Assembly: GCA_013388685.1 (NCBI GenBank)
Contig: JACAET010000009.1
Location: forward strand, 1 to 44,141
Direction of reading: 5' to 3'
Source of the DNA: Chloroflexota bacterium
Lineage (GTDB): Bacteria; Chloroflexota; Anaerolineae; Anaerolineales; Villigracilaceae
Length of the DNA stretch: 44,141 bases
Part shown: positions 32,084 through 40,535 of the stretch, piece after piece
Position numbering within the stretch: position 1 is the first letter of the stretch
Layout of the letters: every line of letters begins with the position of its first letter
The notes under the pieces: model-generated
What the model was told of the DNA's origin: nothing
Databases searched by the model: none
What the model saw: the letters and a program-made list of their open reading frames with translations, nothing else
Translations under genes and position numbers: made by a program

Positions 32084-32626
32084 ATGACCTCCTATTGCGA
32101 CTACTGCAACTCCCACCCTGAAGACACCTTCAACCGTGAATACCACGATACGCAATATGGCTTTCCCCTGCAGGACGACAACCTGCTCTTCGAACGCCTT
32201 GTCCTGGAAATCAATCAGGCAGGGCTTTCGTGGATTACCATTCTCAAAAAGGCAGAGAACTTCCGTAAAGCCTATCGCGGCTTCGACATTGACAGGGTGG
32301 CACGGTTCACCGAAAAAGACCGCGCCCGCCTGCTTGCCGACGCCGGTATCATCCGCAACCGGCTCAAGGTCAACGCCGCCATCGAAAACGCAAAGCGGAT
32401 TCGAGAACTGCGCAAAGGATTCGGCTCCTTCAAAGGCTGGCTGGATGCCCATCACCCGCTCACCCAAGACGAATGGACGAAACTCTTCAAAAAGACCTTC
32501 GTCTTCACCGGCGGAGAAATTGTCAATGAATTTCTCATGTCCACTGGCTATCTGCCCGGCGCACACGACACGACCTGCCCCGTTTACAAAAAAATTGCCT
32601 CGCTTCGCCCGCCCTGGATGCAGTAG
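32084..32626 (+). CDS. tag: DNA-3-methyladenine glycosylase I
   Basis: Tag removes 3-methyladenine from alkylated DNA. The 180-residue protein has YHDTQYGFPLQDDNLLFERLVLE and QAGLSWITILKKAENFRKAY, both characteristic, and the zinc-site residues C4-type near the N-terminus (YCDYC), H16-like and the C-terminal HDTTC. The reading frame extends to 31991, but the family start MTSYCDYC at 32084 and the -10 box just before it fix the start. It is followed by a separate promoter for the esterase gene. Confidence 0.9.
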   Translation: MTSYCDYCNSHPEDTFNREYHDTQYGFPLQDDNLLFERLVLEINQAGLSWITILKKAENFRKAYRGFDIDRVARFTEKDRARLLADAGIIRNRLKVNAAIENAKRIRELRKGFGSFKGWLDAHHPLTQDEWTKLFKKTFVFTGGEIVNEFLMSTGYLPGAHDTTCPVYKKIASLRPPWMQ

Positions 32627-32660
32627 TAATATACCTGCGAAACATCCCGAACTGACGTAA

Positions 32661-32666
32661 TATAAT
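32661..32666 (+). promoter_or_regulatory. -10 box placed for a leaderless transcript (esterase)
   Basis: A perfect TATAAT is followed by the 7 bases TCCTCCC and the ATG at 32674. TCCTCC is the anti-Shine-Dalgarno sequence, not a ribosome-binding site. The position points to transcription starting at the ATG. The -35 region is poor. Confidence 0.6.
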
Positions 32667-32673
32667 TCCTCCC

Positions 32674-33459
32674 ATGCCACAACTCATCGCCACCGCGGAG
32701 CCCTTTTTCCTGCCGGGTGACCGCACCAAACCTGCCTGCCTGCTCCTGCACGGATTCACCGGCACACCCAAAGAAATGCGCTGGATGGGGGACTACCTCA
32801 ACGAAAAGGGGTACACCTGCCTGGGCATTCGCCTCGCCGGTCACGCCACCCACCCCGAAGACATGATCCGCTCCAACTGGACCGATTGGACTGCCTCCGT
32901 CGAAGACGGCTACGCCCTCCTCCGAGGCTCCACCGACCGAATCTTCCTCATCGGGCTTTCGATGGGCGGGGTGCTCTCGTTGCTCATGTCCACGCGCCTG
33001 ACCGTGCAGGGTGTGGTTGCCATGTCCACGCCGTACAAACTGCCCGACGACCCGCGCCTGCGCCACATTGACTGGATTGCCAGGTTCGCTCCCTACATGC
33101 CGAAAAGTAGTGAGGAACCCGGTACGGGGTGGTTCGACAAGGAAGCGTTCCGTGAGCATGTTTCCTACCCGCAGAACCCTGTCCGCTCGATTGGGCAGTT
33201 GAACCAATTAGTGGGCGAGATGCGCGTCGCTCTGCCGAAGGTCAACGTGCCTGTCTTGTTGATCCACTCGAAGGATGATGCCTACGTCCTGCCCGAAAAC
33301 ATGGAACGGCTCTTCGCCGGCTTGAAAAATGTGTCAGACAAGACAAAACTCTATGTAACAGGATCCGGTCACGTTGTCACGCGTGATGCGGCTCGTCGTC
33401 AGGTATTCGAATCTGCGTTGGAATTCATCCAAAGAGTGGAGCGCCGCCTTGAATCGTAA
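32674..33459 (+). CDS. Alpha/beta-hydrolase, carboxylesterase type
   Basis: A 261-residue serine hydrolase. LLLHGFTGTPKEMRWMGDYL forms the oxyanion region, GLSMGG contains the nucleophile S96, the acid lies in HSKDDAYV (about D201/D202) and the histidine in GSGHVV (about H233). The pattern is that of Est30/monoacylglycerol-lipase-like carboxylesterases. No signal peptide is seen, so it acts in the cytosol. The substrate is unknown. It overlaps the transporter gene that follows by 11 bp. Confidence 0.88.
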   Translation: MPQLIATAEPFFLPGDRTKPACLLLHGFTGTPKEMRWMGDYLNEKGYTCLGIRLAGHATHPEDMIRSNWTDWTASVEDGYALLRGSTDRIFLIGLSMGGVLSLLMSTRLTVQGVVAMSTPYKLPDDPRLRHIDWIARFAPYMPKSSEEPGTGWFDKEAFREHVSYPQNPVRSIGQLNQLVGEMRVALPKVNVPVLLIHSKDDAYVLPENMERLFAGLKNVSDKTKLYVTGSGHVVTRDAARRQVFESALEFIQRVERRLES

Positions 33460-34570
33460 TCTTATCTTCATTGCCGCCGCCCTCCTGCTGTGGGGCTTTG
33501 GCGAGGGCATGTTTTTGAATTTTCAGCCCATTTACCTCAAGTCGCTGGGGAGCAACGAACAGCAGATTGGCTTGATTTTGGGCGCGTTCGGCGCGGCGAT
33601 GGCGGTGACGCACATCCCCGCCGGCAGGCTGGCAGATCGTATCGGGCGCCGGCCGCTGCTCATTACCGCCTGGCTGATGGGGCTGGTTTCCACGATAATG
33701 ATGGCGCTGGCGCGCGAACTTCCGCTTTTTGTGACCGGGATGCTGGGCTACGGCTTGACCGCCTTCGTTGCCTCGCCGTTGAGCAGTTATGTTACCGCCG
33801 CGCGCGGTAAATGGCAGGTTGGCACCGCTCTCTCGCTGACCACCGCCACCTTCAACACCGGCATGGTCTTGGGTCCTGTCACCGGCGGCTGGATCGGCGA
33901 AAACTACGGCTTGCGAACGGTGTACTTCGTTGCCTCGGGCATATTCGTTCTATCCACGTTGTGCATTTTCTTCATTCAAAGCCAGCCCATAGACGGTCAC
34001 GACCCCGAAGCGCCGCCGCCCCCCTTGCGGAACAACCCGCGTTTCATGGCGTATCTGGGCGTGGTGGCGTTTGCCGTGTTTGCCATGTACCTCGCGCAGC
34101 CGCTCACGCCAAACTTCGTGAACGACGTGCGCGGGTTTTCGCTCAGCAATGTGGGCATCATGTTCACCATGGGCGCGCTGGGGAATGCGCTGCTGGCGCT
34201 CGTACTCAGCCGCCTGGGTCCTTATCTCGGCTATATTGCCGGGCAGGTGATGGTGGCGGCATTTGCCTTCCTCGTCTGGCGCGCCACAAGCCTGCCGCTG
34301 CTGGCGCTTGGCTACTTCTTGCTGGGCGGTTTCCGCGCCGCGCGCCCCCTGGCAATGGCGCAGGCGCGTGAACTTGTCCACGAATCGCAAATGGGATTAA
34401 CCTACGGCGTGATGGAGACCGTCAGCGCGGTGATTTTCATTCTGACCCCGCCCCTGGCTGGATACCTGTATAAGATTGACCCTGCCATCATCTACCCGTT
34501 CTCTCTCGGACTTTTGGCTGTCTCCATGGTCATCAGCCTGATCGTCCCCTGGAGGCTTCTCCATGCTTGA
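33449..34570 (+). CDS. Major facilitator superfamily transporter (TTG start)
   Basis: The 373-residue protein has about 11-12 membrane helices. The signature loop between helices 2 and 3 is AGRLADRIGRRPLL. TTG 33449 (NRNLIFIAAALLLWGFGEGM) is chosen because the protein then begins at the first helix and GTGGAG lies about 9 nt upstream; the frame is also open from 33374, inside the esterase gene. The substrate is unknown. It overlaps its neighbours on both sides and is translated in a coupled way. Confidence 0.85.
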   Translation: MNRNLIFIAAALLLWGFGEGMFLNFQPIYLKSLGSNEQQIGLILGAFGAAMAVTHIPAGRLADRIGRRPLLITAWLMGLVSTIMMALARELPLFVTGMLGYGLTAFVASPLSSYVTAARGKWQVGTALSLTTATFNTGMVLGPVTGGWIGENYGLRTVYFVASGIFVLSTLCIFFIQSQPIDGHDPEAPPPPLRNNPRFMAYLGVVAFAVFAMYLAQPLTPNFVNDVRGFSLSNVGIMFTMGALGNALLALVLSRLGPYLGYIAGQVMVAAFAFLVWRATSLPLLALGYFLLGGFRAARPLAMAQARELVHESQMGLTYGVMETVSAVIFILTPPLAGYLYKIDPAIIYPFSLGLLAVSMVISLIVPWRLLHA

Positions 34571-35198
34571 AATTGTTTCCTTCGCCCTCGGTCCCGCGCA
34601 GACCAATGCCTACCTCGTTGCCGACCCCGACACGAAAGAGGCGGCCGTGATTGACCCCGCCTGGGATGGTCACCTCATTTTGCAGGCGGCACAAAAACGC
34701 GGCTGGCGGATCGGTCATTTATGGTACACGCACGCGCACTTCGACCACATCGGCGGGGCGGGCGCTATTGCTGATGCATTGAACCCCCTGCCGCTGGTGG
34801 CATTGCATCCCAACGATCATGTCTTGTGGCGAGCAGGCGGCGGGGGCGCACTCTTCGGCTTCGACATTGACCCCGGTCCCGAACCGACCATTGACTTCGT
34901 CCACGGCATGAAGATGAAACTTGGCTCGAACGAATTCGAAGTGCGCTTCACGCCGGGGCATACGCCCGGTCATTGCGTGCTGTATGTCGCTTCGGCAAAA
35001 GTCTGTTTTTGCGGCGACCTGATCTTCAACGGTTCCGTCGGTCGCACCGACCTGCCCGGCGGCAACTGGGACGCGCTGGTGAAAAGCATCCGCGAGCAAA
35101 TCTTCAACCTGCCCGATGAAACGCATCTGTTTTCGGGGCATGGTTTCGAAACGACAGTGGGGGAGGAAAAGAGAGCCAACCTGTTTGTACATGAATGA
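34563..35198 (+). CDS. MBL-fold metallo-hydrolase (glyoxalase II-like)
   Basis: A 211-residue metallo-beta-lactamase-fold protein with the metal motif THAHFDHIGG (H57, H59, D61, H62), TPGHTPGHCVLYV, FCGDLIFNGSVGRTDLPGG and SGHGFETTVGEEKR. This set fits the YcbL/hydroxyacylglutathione-hydrolase-like group, which cleaves thioesters. GGAGG lies 7 nt before the ATG, which overlaps the MFS stop by 8 bp. The esterase, transporter and this gene therefore form one operon, perhaps for uptake and hydrolysis of esters or thioesters. Confidence 0.9.
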   Translation: MLEIVSFALGPAQTNAYLVADPDTKEAAVIDPAWDGHLILQAAQKRGWRIGHLWYTHAHFDHIGGAGAIADALNPLPLVALHPNDHVLWRAGGGGALFGFDIDPGPEPTIDFVHGMKMKLGSNEFEVRFTPGHTPGHCVLYVASAKVCFCGDLIFNGSVGRTDLPGGNWDALVKSIREQIFNLPDETHLFSGHGFETTVGEEKRANLFVHE

Positions 35199-35302
35199 TT
35201 AACATTACAGCGAATAGGTTGGGGCGCCCCTCAACGAAGCGCCGCCACGTAGCGCACATCTCTGACTTGCGCGAACAAGTCGGAGACTTGTCCCATCATC
35301 GT

Positions 35303-35410
35303 CTTATCCTGAATTCAACTTAATAAAAGCGCCAGATGAAATAATACATCCTGCGCAGCCGCTGGGTGGGCTGTGCAGGATGTACTGTTTAACCGTGAAT
35401 TCAGATTAAG
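35303..35410. repeat. MITE-like element with inverted ends and internal hairpin
   Basis: CTTATCCTGAATTCA on the left (35303-35317) and the reverse complement of the right end (35396-35410, reading CTTAATCTGAATTCA) match at 13 of 15 positions. Between them lies a 16-bp hairpin (35345-35384). The element is about 108 bp, has no coding capacity and lies between convergent genes. It could be a non-autonomous element or only a strong terminator with chance symmetry. Confidence 0.5.
35345..35384. terminator. Bidirectional hairpin between the MBL gene and rny
   Basis: TACATCCTGCGCAGCC (35345-35360) pairs at 15 of 16 positions, the exception being a G-U wobble, with GGCTGTGCAGGATGTA (35369-35384) around an 8-nt loop. 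Genes on both sides converge on it. T-runs are weak on both sides. Upstream of it, GACTTG/CAAGTC (35264-35281) forms a small extra hairpin. Confidence 0.6.
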
Positions 35411-35424
35411 TCCCTGAAGCCAGA

Positions 35425-36951
35425 TTACTTCGCATACTCCGTAGAGCGCGTTTCACGGATGACGGTCACCTTGATTTGACCGGGGTATTGCATGGTTTCT
35501 TCGATTTTCTTGGCGATGTCGCGGGCAAGGCGGGCGGAGGTCAGGTCGTCGATCTTTTCGGGTTTGACGATGATGCGCACCTCGCGCCCGGCTTGAATGG
35601 CGAAGGCTTGTTCCACACCGTCGAAGGAGGTCGAAAGTTCCTCCAGCGTGCGGATGCGCTTGATGTACGCCTCCAGGTCTTCGCGGCGGGCACCGGGGCG
35701 CGCGCCGGAGATGGCGTCTGCGGCTTCAGCGATGATCGCCTCGATGGATTCCTGTTCCACTTCATGGTGGTGGGCGGCGATGGCATTGACCACTCTGGGA
35801 TGTACGCCGTAGCGTTTGCAGAATTCCGCGCCCAGCATGGCGTGTGTGCCTTCCTGATTGTGGTCCATGGCTTTGCCAATATCGTGCAGAAAGCCGCTCT
35901 GCTTGGAAAGTTCCACGTTGGCGCCGATTTCAGCGGCGAGGATGCCCGCCAGTTTCGAGACTTCCACCGCGTGGGCGAGTTGATTCTGCCCGTAGGAGGT
36001 GCGGAATTTCAGCCGTCCCATCATGCGCAAGACTTCGGGATGCAGACCCGAGATGTTAGCGTCGAAAGCGGCTTGTTCGCCCGCTTCGTTGATGATTTTT
36101 TCGACGGCTTTGGTTTCGTCTTGCACCACTTTTTCGATGTGGGCAGGGTGAATACGCCCGTCGAGGATGAGTTTTTCGAGGGCGCGGCGCCCGATTTCGC
36201 GGCGCACCGAGTCGAAGCAGGAGATGGTGACCGAATCGGGCGTATCGTCCACGATCACGTCCACACCAGCCGCCTGTTCAAAGGCTTTGATGTTGCGCCC
36301 GTTGCGCCCTACGATGCGCCCCTTCATTTCTTCACTGGGGATGGCAACCACTGCGCGGGTGACTTCGGCAACGTGTTCGGATGCGACGCGCTGAATGGCG
36401 TCGGCAATCAACTTGCGGGCGCGCTTCTCACCTTCCTCCCGCGCTTCCGCCTCGATTTGGCGGATGATGCGCGCCATATCGCTGCGCGCCTCTTTTTCGA
36501 CCATCGCCATAAGCTCCTTGCGGGCTTCCTCTTGTGACATCTGGGCGATTTGTTCGAGTCGTTTCAATTGCTCTTCGTGCAGTTTTTCGATTTCGTTGGC
36601 TTTGCGGTCTATCTGTGACTGCCGCTTGTTTACCGCCTGTTCGCGCTGTTCGAGGCGGTCGGCGCGGCTGTCAAGTTCAGAGCGGCGCTTGTCGAGGCGG
36701 TCCGACTCGCGGTTCAGTTCGATGCGGCGTTCCTTGATCTCTGCTTCCGCCGCTTGAATGATCTTGACGGCGTTCTCGCGCGCCTGGCTTTCGATCAGCC
36801 GCGCCTGTTCGTTGGCGCCTTTCAGGATGAGGTCTGCCTTGTCTTGCTGGCTTTTGATTTTCTGGTCTATCTGATAGCGGTGAAACAAATAACCAGCGGT
36901 AATGCCCACAATCAGGACTATCAAATCTATAAGTATCAATACTGGATTCAT
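35425..36951 (-). CDS. rny: Ribonuclease Y
   Basis: RNase Y is the membrane-anchored endonuclease that starts mRNA decay in many bacteria. The 508-residue protein has one N-terminal membrane helix (about 4-24), a long charged coiled coil (25-190), a KH domain with GRIVGRNGRNIKAFE and an HD domain with FLHDIGKAMDHNQEG and AHHHEVEQES. This is the full normal architecture. Its ATG overlaps the recX stop (ATGA), so the two are coupled; GAGGACGAAAC precedes the start. Confidence 0.96.
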   Translation of the reverse strand: MNPVLILIDLIVLIVGITAGYLFHRYQIDQKIKSQQDKADLILKGANEQARLIESQARENAVKIIQAAEAEIKERRIELNRESDRLDKRRSELDSRADRLEQREQAVNKRQSQIDRKANEIEKLHEEQLKRLEQIAQMSQEEARKELMAMVEKEARSDMARIIRQIEAEAREEGEKRARKLIADAIQRVASEHVAEVTRAVVAIPSEEMKGRIVGRNGRNIKAFEQAAGVDVIVDDTPDSVTISCFDSVRREIGRRALEKLILDGRIHPAHIEKVVQDETKAVEKIINEAGEQAAFDANISGLHPEVLRMMGRLKFRTSYGQNQLAHAVEVSKLAGILAAEIGANVELSKQSGFLHDIGKAMDHNQEGTHAMLGAEFCKRYGVHPRVVNAIAAHHHEVEQESIEAIIAEAADAISGARPGARREDLEAYIKRIRTLEELSTSFDGVEQAFAIQAGREVRIIVKPEKIDDLTSARLARDIAKKIEETMQYPGQIKVTVIRETRSTEYAK

Positions 36952-37601
36952 GTTTCGTCCTCTTCTTCGTAGTGTTGTTCCTCAGCGTGCGTTTCGTTCC
37001 ACACCCGCGTGACCGTGGGGGCGATCACCGGATAGGAAAAGCCGCGCCGGGCGAGGAACCCGGAAAGTTTTGTTTTAAACTCGCTCCACTCCAGACCCTT
37101 CAGCCGGGTCGCCCGTTTTCGAGCGGCTTCATACGCCAGAGCCTCGTCATCCACGCCTGCCAGCGCAGATTTAGCCGCCTGGTCGTCGAGTCCTTTTTGG
37201 CGGAGTTCGAGCGCCAGCATGCGCCGGCTGCGCGGGCGGAAGGTGTTACGGTTTTCGACCCATGCCTGGGCAAACTGCCGGTCGTTTGCCAGCCCATCCC
37301 GCCGCAAACGCTCGATGGTTGCCTCAATAATGGCTTCGGGAATCTCATGTTTGCGGAGATTCCGGCGGATTTCGGATTCGGAGCGGGCGCGGTAATTCAA
37401 GAAGAGTAAAGCCTGTTGGAGCGCCCGTTCTTGCGTATCCTCAGCCTGCAATTGCTGGATTTTCTGTTCGTCCAGCATCTGCCCGACTTGCAGCCATGCG
37501 GCGGTGATGCGTTCCAGCCCGAAGGCAAATTCCCCGTCCAGGTAGATGTTGACCCGGTTGGGATGTCTTTTTTGCGCTTCGATGGCGGTGATTTTTCTCA
37601 T
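36948..37601 (-). CDS. recX: Regulatory protein RecX
   Basis: RecX modulates RecA filaments. The 217-residue protein has the three-helix repeats typical of the family: ALLFLNYRARSESEIRRNLRKHEIPEAIIEATIERLRRDGLANDRQFAQAWVENR, here split over residues 65-120, then LALELRQKGLDDQAAKSALAG. recA is not adjacent, although it often is. It is the first gene of a recX-rny pair, preceded by a 570-bp non-coding region that may include its leader. Confidence 0.9.
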   Translation of the reverse strand: MRKITAIEAQKRHPNRVNIYLDGEFAFGLERITAAWLQVGQMLDEQKIQQLQAEDTQERALQQALLFLNYRARSESEIRRNLRKHEIPEAIIEATIERLRRDGLANDRQFAQAWVENRNTFRPRSRRMLALELRQKGLDDQAAKSALAGVDDEALAYEAARKRATRLKGLEWSEFKTKLSGFLARRGFSYPVIAPTVTRVWNETHAEEQHYEEEDET

Positions 37602-37661
37602 GGTCTTTCGCGTCGTCGTTTCCTGTTGTCAGTGCACGGGAGCGCAGGTTGCGTCAGGGCA

Positions 37662-38003
37662 TTAAACACACACAGCCAAAGGACCGTCCGGCGGACCTTT
37701 GGCTGTTGATGCTGTCGCGTGGGGAGAGGCGTCAGCGGGGGAAATATCTGGGGTAGGTTGAGCAAACCCAACGTCGCGCGTGAAGCGTTCTTTGGGGGGA
37801 GGTCAGGTCACAAGGCCGTTGTTTCGATCATGCCTTGTACACAGGTTAAGGGGGCGGAAGTCCGATTCTTATCCAAAATATCCTGTTGCGACTTCACAAA
37901 TTAACTCCCAAACCGGGGGAGGTTCTTGCTCTTGTATCCAGAGTTTGGTACAGCCAGGACCGCGGGTGCGGTGGAAGTAAGCGAGTTTTTCTCCTTGCGG
38001 AGT
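37662..38003 (-). ncRNA. Candidate structured RNA or recX leader, about 340 nt
   Basis: A promoter with TTAACA-17-TATAAT predicts an RNA that starts near 38003 and ends at a terminator near 37665. The predicted RNA has many local stems: CTCC-GCAA-GGAG at its 5' end, CCGC-ACCC-GCGG, CTCCC/GGGAG, a GAAGTC/GACTTC stem closing a 27-nt loop, and ACAAGGC/GCCTTGT. I compared it by eye with RNase P RNA, tmRNA, SRP RNA and 6S RNA and found no match. It may be a free RNA or an attenuated leader of recX-rny. The other strand is purine-rich, so the orientation is not certain. Confidence 0.55.
37672..37706 (-). terminator. Terminator of the candidate RNA
   Basis: On the minus strand ACAGCCAAAGG pairs with CCTTTGGCTGT, and three more pairs form inside after one mismatch. 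TGTGTGTTTAA follows on the minus strand. It lies about 70 bp before the recX start, in the recX direction, so transcription from the promoter at 38010-38038 would mostly end before recX. Confidence 0.7.
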
Positions 38004-38009
38004 GGTTTG

Positions 38010-38038
38010 ATTATACATGGAATTTTAAGATTTGTTAA
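38010..38038 (-). promoter_or_regulatory. Strong minus-strand promoter
   Basis: On the minus strand TTAACA (38038-38033) and a perfect TATAAT (38015-38010) are separated by exactly 17 bp. This is the best promoter in the window. It points towards recX, 400 bp away, and an intervening terminator suggests that its main product is the RNA between them. Confidence 0.78.
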
Positions 38039-38087
38039 CCTTCCAATTTCGTAGCATTTGAGGTTGTGTGGGGTATATATTAAAGTC

Positions 38088-38117
38088 GTGACAAATGGAA
38101 CTAGGTCGTTTTATGTA
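38088..38117 (+). promoter_or_regulatory. Possible maeB promoter
   Basis: GTGACA (38088-38093) and TATGTA (38112-38117) are separated by 18 bp and would give a leader of about 50 nt before maeB. Other AT-rich words nearby (TATATATT at about 38074-38081, CATAAT at 38126-38131) could serve instead, so the exact site is uncertain. Confidence 0.35.
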
Positions 38118-38173
38118 AATTGTGCCATAATTTTACCGTTTGTTACAGAATGTACCCCATCAGGAGGCTCCAC

Positions 38174-40438
38174 ATGGCAAAATTGACGCGTGAAGACGCA
38201 CTTGAATATCATCGTTTGAAGGGAAAACCGGGCAAGGTGGCGATTGTGCCGACCAAACCGATGGATACTCAACGCGATTTGAGTCTGGCGTACTCGCCGG
38301 GGGTGGCGGAACCCGTTTTGGAGATCGAAAAAGACCCTGCCAACGCCTATGAGTATACGTCTAAGGGGAATTTGGTGGCGGTGGTTTCAAATGGCACGGC
38401 GATTTTGGGGCTGGGTGACCGAGGACCGCTGGCAAGCAAGCCGGTGATGGAAGGCAAGGGGGTGTTGTTCAAGAAGTTTGCGGATATTGATGTGTTTGAT
38501 ATTGAGGTCAATTCTCACGACCCGGACGAGATTATCAAGGTGGTGGCGGCAATTGCGCCTACCTTTGGCGGTATTAATCTGGAAGACATCAAAGCCCCCG
38601 AATGTTTCTACATCGAAGAAGAATTGAAGAAGATGCTGGACATTCCGGTTTTCCACGATGACCAGCACGGGACGGCGATTATTTCTTCGGCGGCGCTGGC
38701 AAACGCCCTGGAACTGGTGGGCAAGCGGCATGAGGATATTCGGATTGTCATTTCCGGCGCAGGCGCTTCTGCCATCTCGTGCGCCGAACTGGCGATCAAG
38801 TGGGGGGTCAAACGTGAGAACATTATGTTGTGTGACAGCAAAGGCGTTGTGTATAAAGGGCGCACCGAGGGCATGAATAAGTATAAGGAGCGTTTTGTAG
38901 TCGAAACAGACGCGCGTACCTTAGCCGATGCCCTGCGCGGCGCAGACGTGTTCTACGGGCTCTCGGTGGCAAACGTCATGACGCCGGAGATGGTCAAGAG
39001 CATGGCGCCCGACCCGATCATCTTTGCTATGGCAAATCCCGACCCCGAGATCAAGCCGGAACTGGCGAAGGAAGCCCGCAAGGATGTCATCATTGCCACG
39101 GGGCGTTCCGATTATGCCAACCAGGTCAACAATGTGCTGGGCTTCCCCTTCATTTTCCGCGGCGCGCTGGATGTGCGGGCGAGACAAATCAACGAAGAGA
39201 TGAAATTCGCCGCTTCCAAGGCGCTTGCCGCGCTCGCAAAGGAAGATGTGCCGGATTCAGTCATTCGCGCCTATGGCGGCGAGCCGATCAAATTCGGGCG
39301 CGAATACATCATCCCCAAACCGCTCGATCCGCGCGTGTTATTGTGGGAAGCGCCCGCTGTGGCAGAAGCGGCAATGAAAAGCGGTGTTGCCCGCAAGATG
39401 ATTGACATCGAAGAATACCGCGAGCAGTTGGCGTTCCGTCAGGGAAAGGGCGAACAGGTGCGCTACTTCTTCCAGAACAAAGCCCGCACGTCGGGAGGGG
39501 GGAAGCGGGTGGCGTTTGCCGAGGGCGAAGAAACGAAAATCATCCGCGCCGCTTATCAGGTCAAAGAAGATGGCATCGCCACCCCGGTCCTGATTGGGCG
39601 TGAGGAAATCATTCAAGATCACATTCAGTCGCTGGGCTTGGCGTTCAAACCCGAAGTCGTTGACCCCCGCAAGTTTGACGGCTTGGAAAAATACGCCAAA
39701 GCCTATTACGAACTGCGTCAGCGCAAAGGTGTAACCGTTGCCGATGCCCTCAAAAAAGTGCGCGACCCGAACATCTTCGGTTCGATGATGGTCAAACTGG
39801 GCGATGCCGATGCCTTCGTCTCCGGGTTGACCTACGACTACCCCGATGTCATTCGTCCCTCGCTGCAAATCCATCACACCGCCAAAGGCGCCAAGCGCGC
39901 CGCCGGCGTTTACCTCATGATCGTCGAAGACCGCGTCTATCTCTTCACCGACGCGACGGTCAACATTGACCCCTCGGCGGAAGACCTGGCGGAAATTGCC
40001 TGCCTCGCGGCGGACTTTGCCAAACGCCTCGAACTGGACCCGAGGATTGCTTTCCTCTCCTTCTCGAACTTTGGCTCTACGCCTCATCCCCTCTCCGACA
40101 AGGTGCGGAAAGCCGTCGAACTGACCAAAGCCCGCCGCACCGACCTCAAGGTGGACGGCGAAATGCAGGCGGATACCGCCGTCGTTGCTGACATCATCGA
40201 GAACCGTTACCCCTTCAGCGAGATAAAAGATGCAAACGTGCTGGTCTTTCCCTCGCTCGAATCGGCAAACATTGCCTACAAACTGCTGGCGCGGCTTGGC
40301 AAGGCGAAAGCCATCGGTCCCATTCTGTTGGGCGTGGGCGCGCCGGTGCATGTCCTGCAGACAGGCGACGATGTCAACGACATCGTGCAAATCGCCTCGG
40401 TTGCCGTGATGGATGCCATGAGCCGCGAAGAAAATTGA
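38174..40438 (+). CDS. maeB: NADP-dependent malic enzyme, MaeB type
   Basis: Malic enzyme oxidatively decarboxylates malate to pyruvate. The 754-residue protein has the malic domain (about 1-420), with [30 protein letters not shown] and [18 protein letters not shown], then an NAD(P)-binding part with [20 protein letters not shown]. The last 320 residues form a phosphotransacetylase-like domain, which in MaeB is regulatory. AGGAGG lies 6 nt before ATG 38174, which fixes the start. Confidence 0.95.
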   Translation: MAKLTREDALEYHRLKGKPGKVAIVPTKPMDTQRDLSLAYSPGVAEPVLEIEKDPANAYEYTSKGNLVAVVSNGTAILGLGDRGPLASKPVMEGKGVLFKKFADIDVFDIEVNSHDPDEIIKVVAAIAPTFGGINLEDIKAPECFYIEEELKKMLDIPVFHDDQHGTAIISSAALANALELVGKRHEDIRIVISGAGASAISCAELAIKWGVKRENIMLCDSKGVVYKGRTEGMNKYKERFVVETDARTLADALRGADVFYGLSVANVMTPEMVKSMAPDPIIFAMANPDPEIKPELAKEARKDVIIATGRSDYANQVNNVLGFPFIFRGALDVRARQINEEMKFAASKALAALAKEDVPDSVIRAYGGEPIKFGREYIIPKPLDPRVLLWEAPAVAEAAMKSGVARKMIDIEEYREQLAFRQGKGEQVRYFFQNKARTSGGGKRVAFAEGEETKIIRAAYQVKEDGIATPVLIGREEIIQDHIQSLGLAFKPEVVDPRKFDGLEKYAKAYYELRQRKGVTVADALKKVRDPNIFGSMMVKLGDADAFVSGLTYDYPDVIRPSLQIHHTAKGAKRAAGVYLMIVEDRVYLFTDATVNIDPSAEDLAEIACLAADFAKRLELDPRIAFLSFSNFGSTPHPLSDKVRKAVELTKARRTDLKVDGEMQADTAVVADIIENRYPFSEIKDANVLVFPSLESANIAYKLLARLGKAKAIGPILLGVGAPVHVLQTGDDVNDIVQIASVAVMDAMSREEN

Positions 40439-40462
40439 TGGCTTGAAACACGCGTAGTAGTA

Positions 40463-40478
40463 GACGTTCTCCAGCGTC
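40463..40478. repeat. GACGTT-CTCC-AGCGTC hairpin
   Basis: A 6-bp stem with one mismatch after maeB. It resembles the hairpin with GACGTT-CTCT-AACGTC between copZ and copA, which suggests a common origin. Confidence 0.4.
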
Positions 40479-40499
40479 AAACTCTCTGTGCCGACGCAG

Positions 40500-40535
40500 C
40501 GTCCCTGGGTCATCCCTCAGGGACGTTTGCTTTGC
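40500..40535 (+). terminator. Terminator after maeB, overlapping the dedA end
   Basis: CGTCCCTG (40500-40507) pairs with CAGGGACG (40518-40525) and is followed by TTTGCTTTG on the plus strand. It closes maeB and lies across the last codons of dedA on the other strand. Confidence 0.65.

Larger units (their letters stand above)
37602..38173. other. 572-bp gene-free region between recX and maeB
   Basis: No credible protein gene is seen. The region contains a minus-strand promoter (38010-38038), a structured stretch (about 37662-38003) that ends in a minus-strand terminator (37672-37706), and a possible plus-strand promoter for maeB (38088-38117). The plus strand of the structured part has six runs of four or more G between 37720 and 37920. 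Confidence 0.7.

Noticed and set aside
37719..37980. Two short plus-strand frames (61 and 66 codons) in the recX-maeB gap
   Set aside because: Neither has a ribosome-binding site or a conserved-looking sequence, and the region is better explained as structured RNA.
37662..38003. RNase P RNA, tmRNA, SRP RNA or 6S RNA
   Set aside because: The expected conserved words (for example GAGGAAAGTCC and ACAGAA for RNase P, GGTTCGA-like T-arm and CCA end for tmRNA, GGTCAGG...GGAAGGAAGCAGCC for SRP RNA) were not found on either strand.
39338..40513. A 391-codon minus-strand open frame opposite maeB
   Set aside because: It is the mirror of a clear MaeB coding region; its composition is His/Gly-rich noise and no ribosome-binding site or motif supports it.
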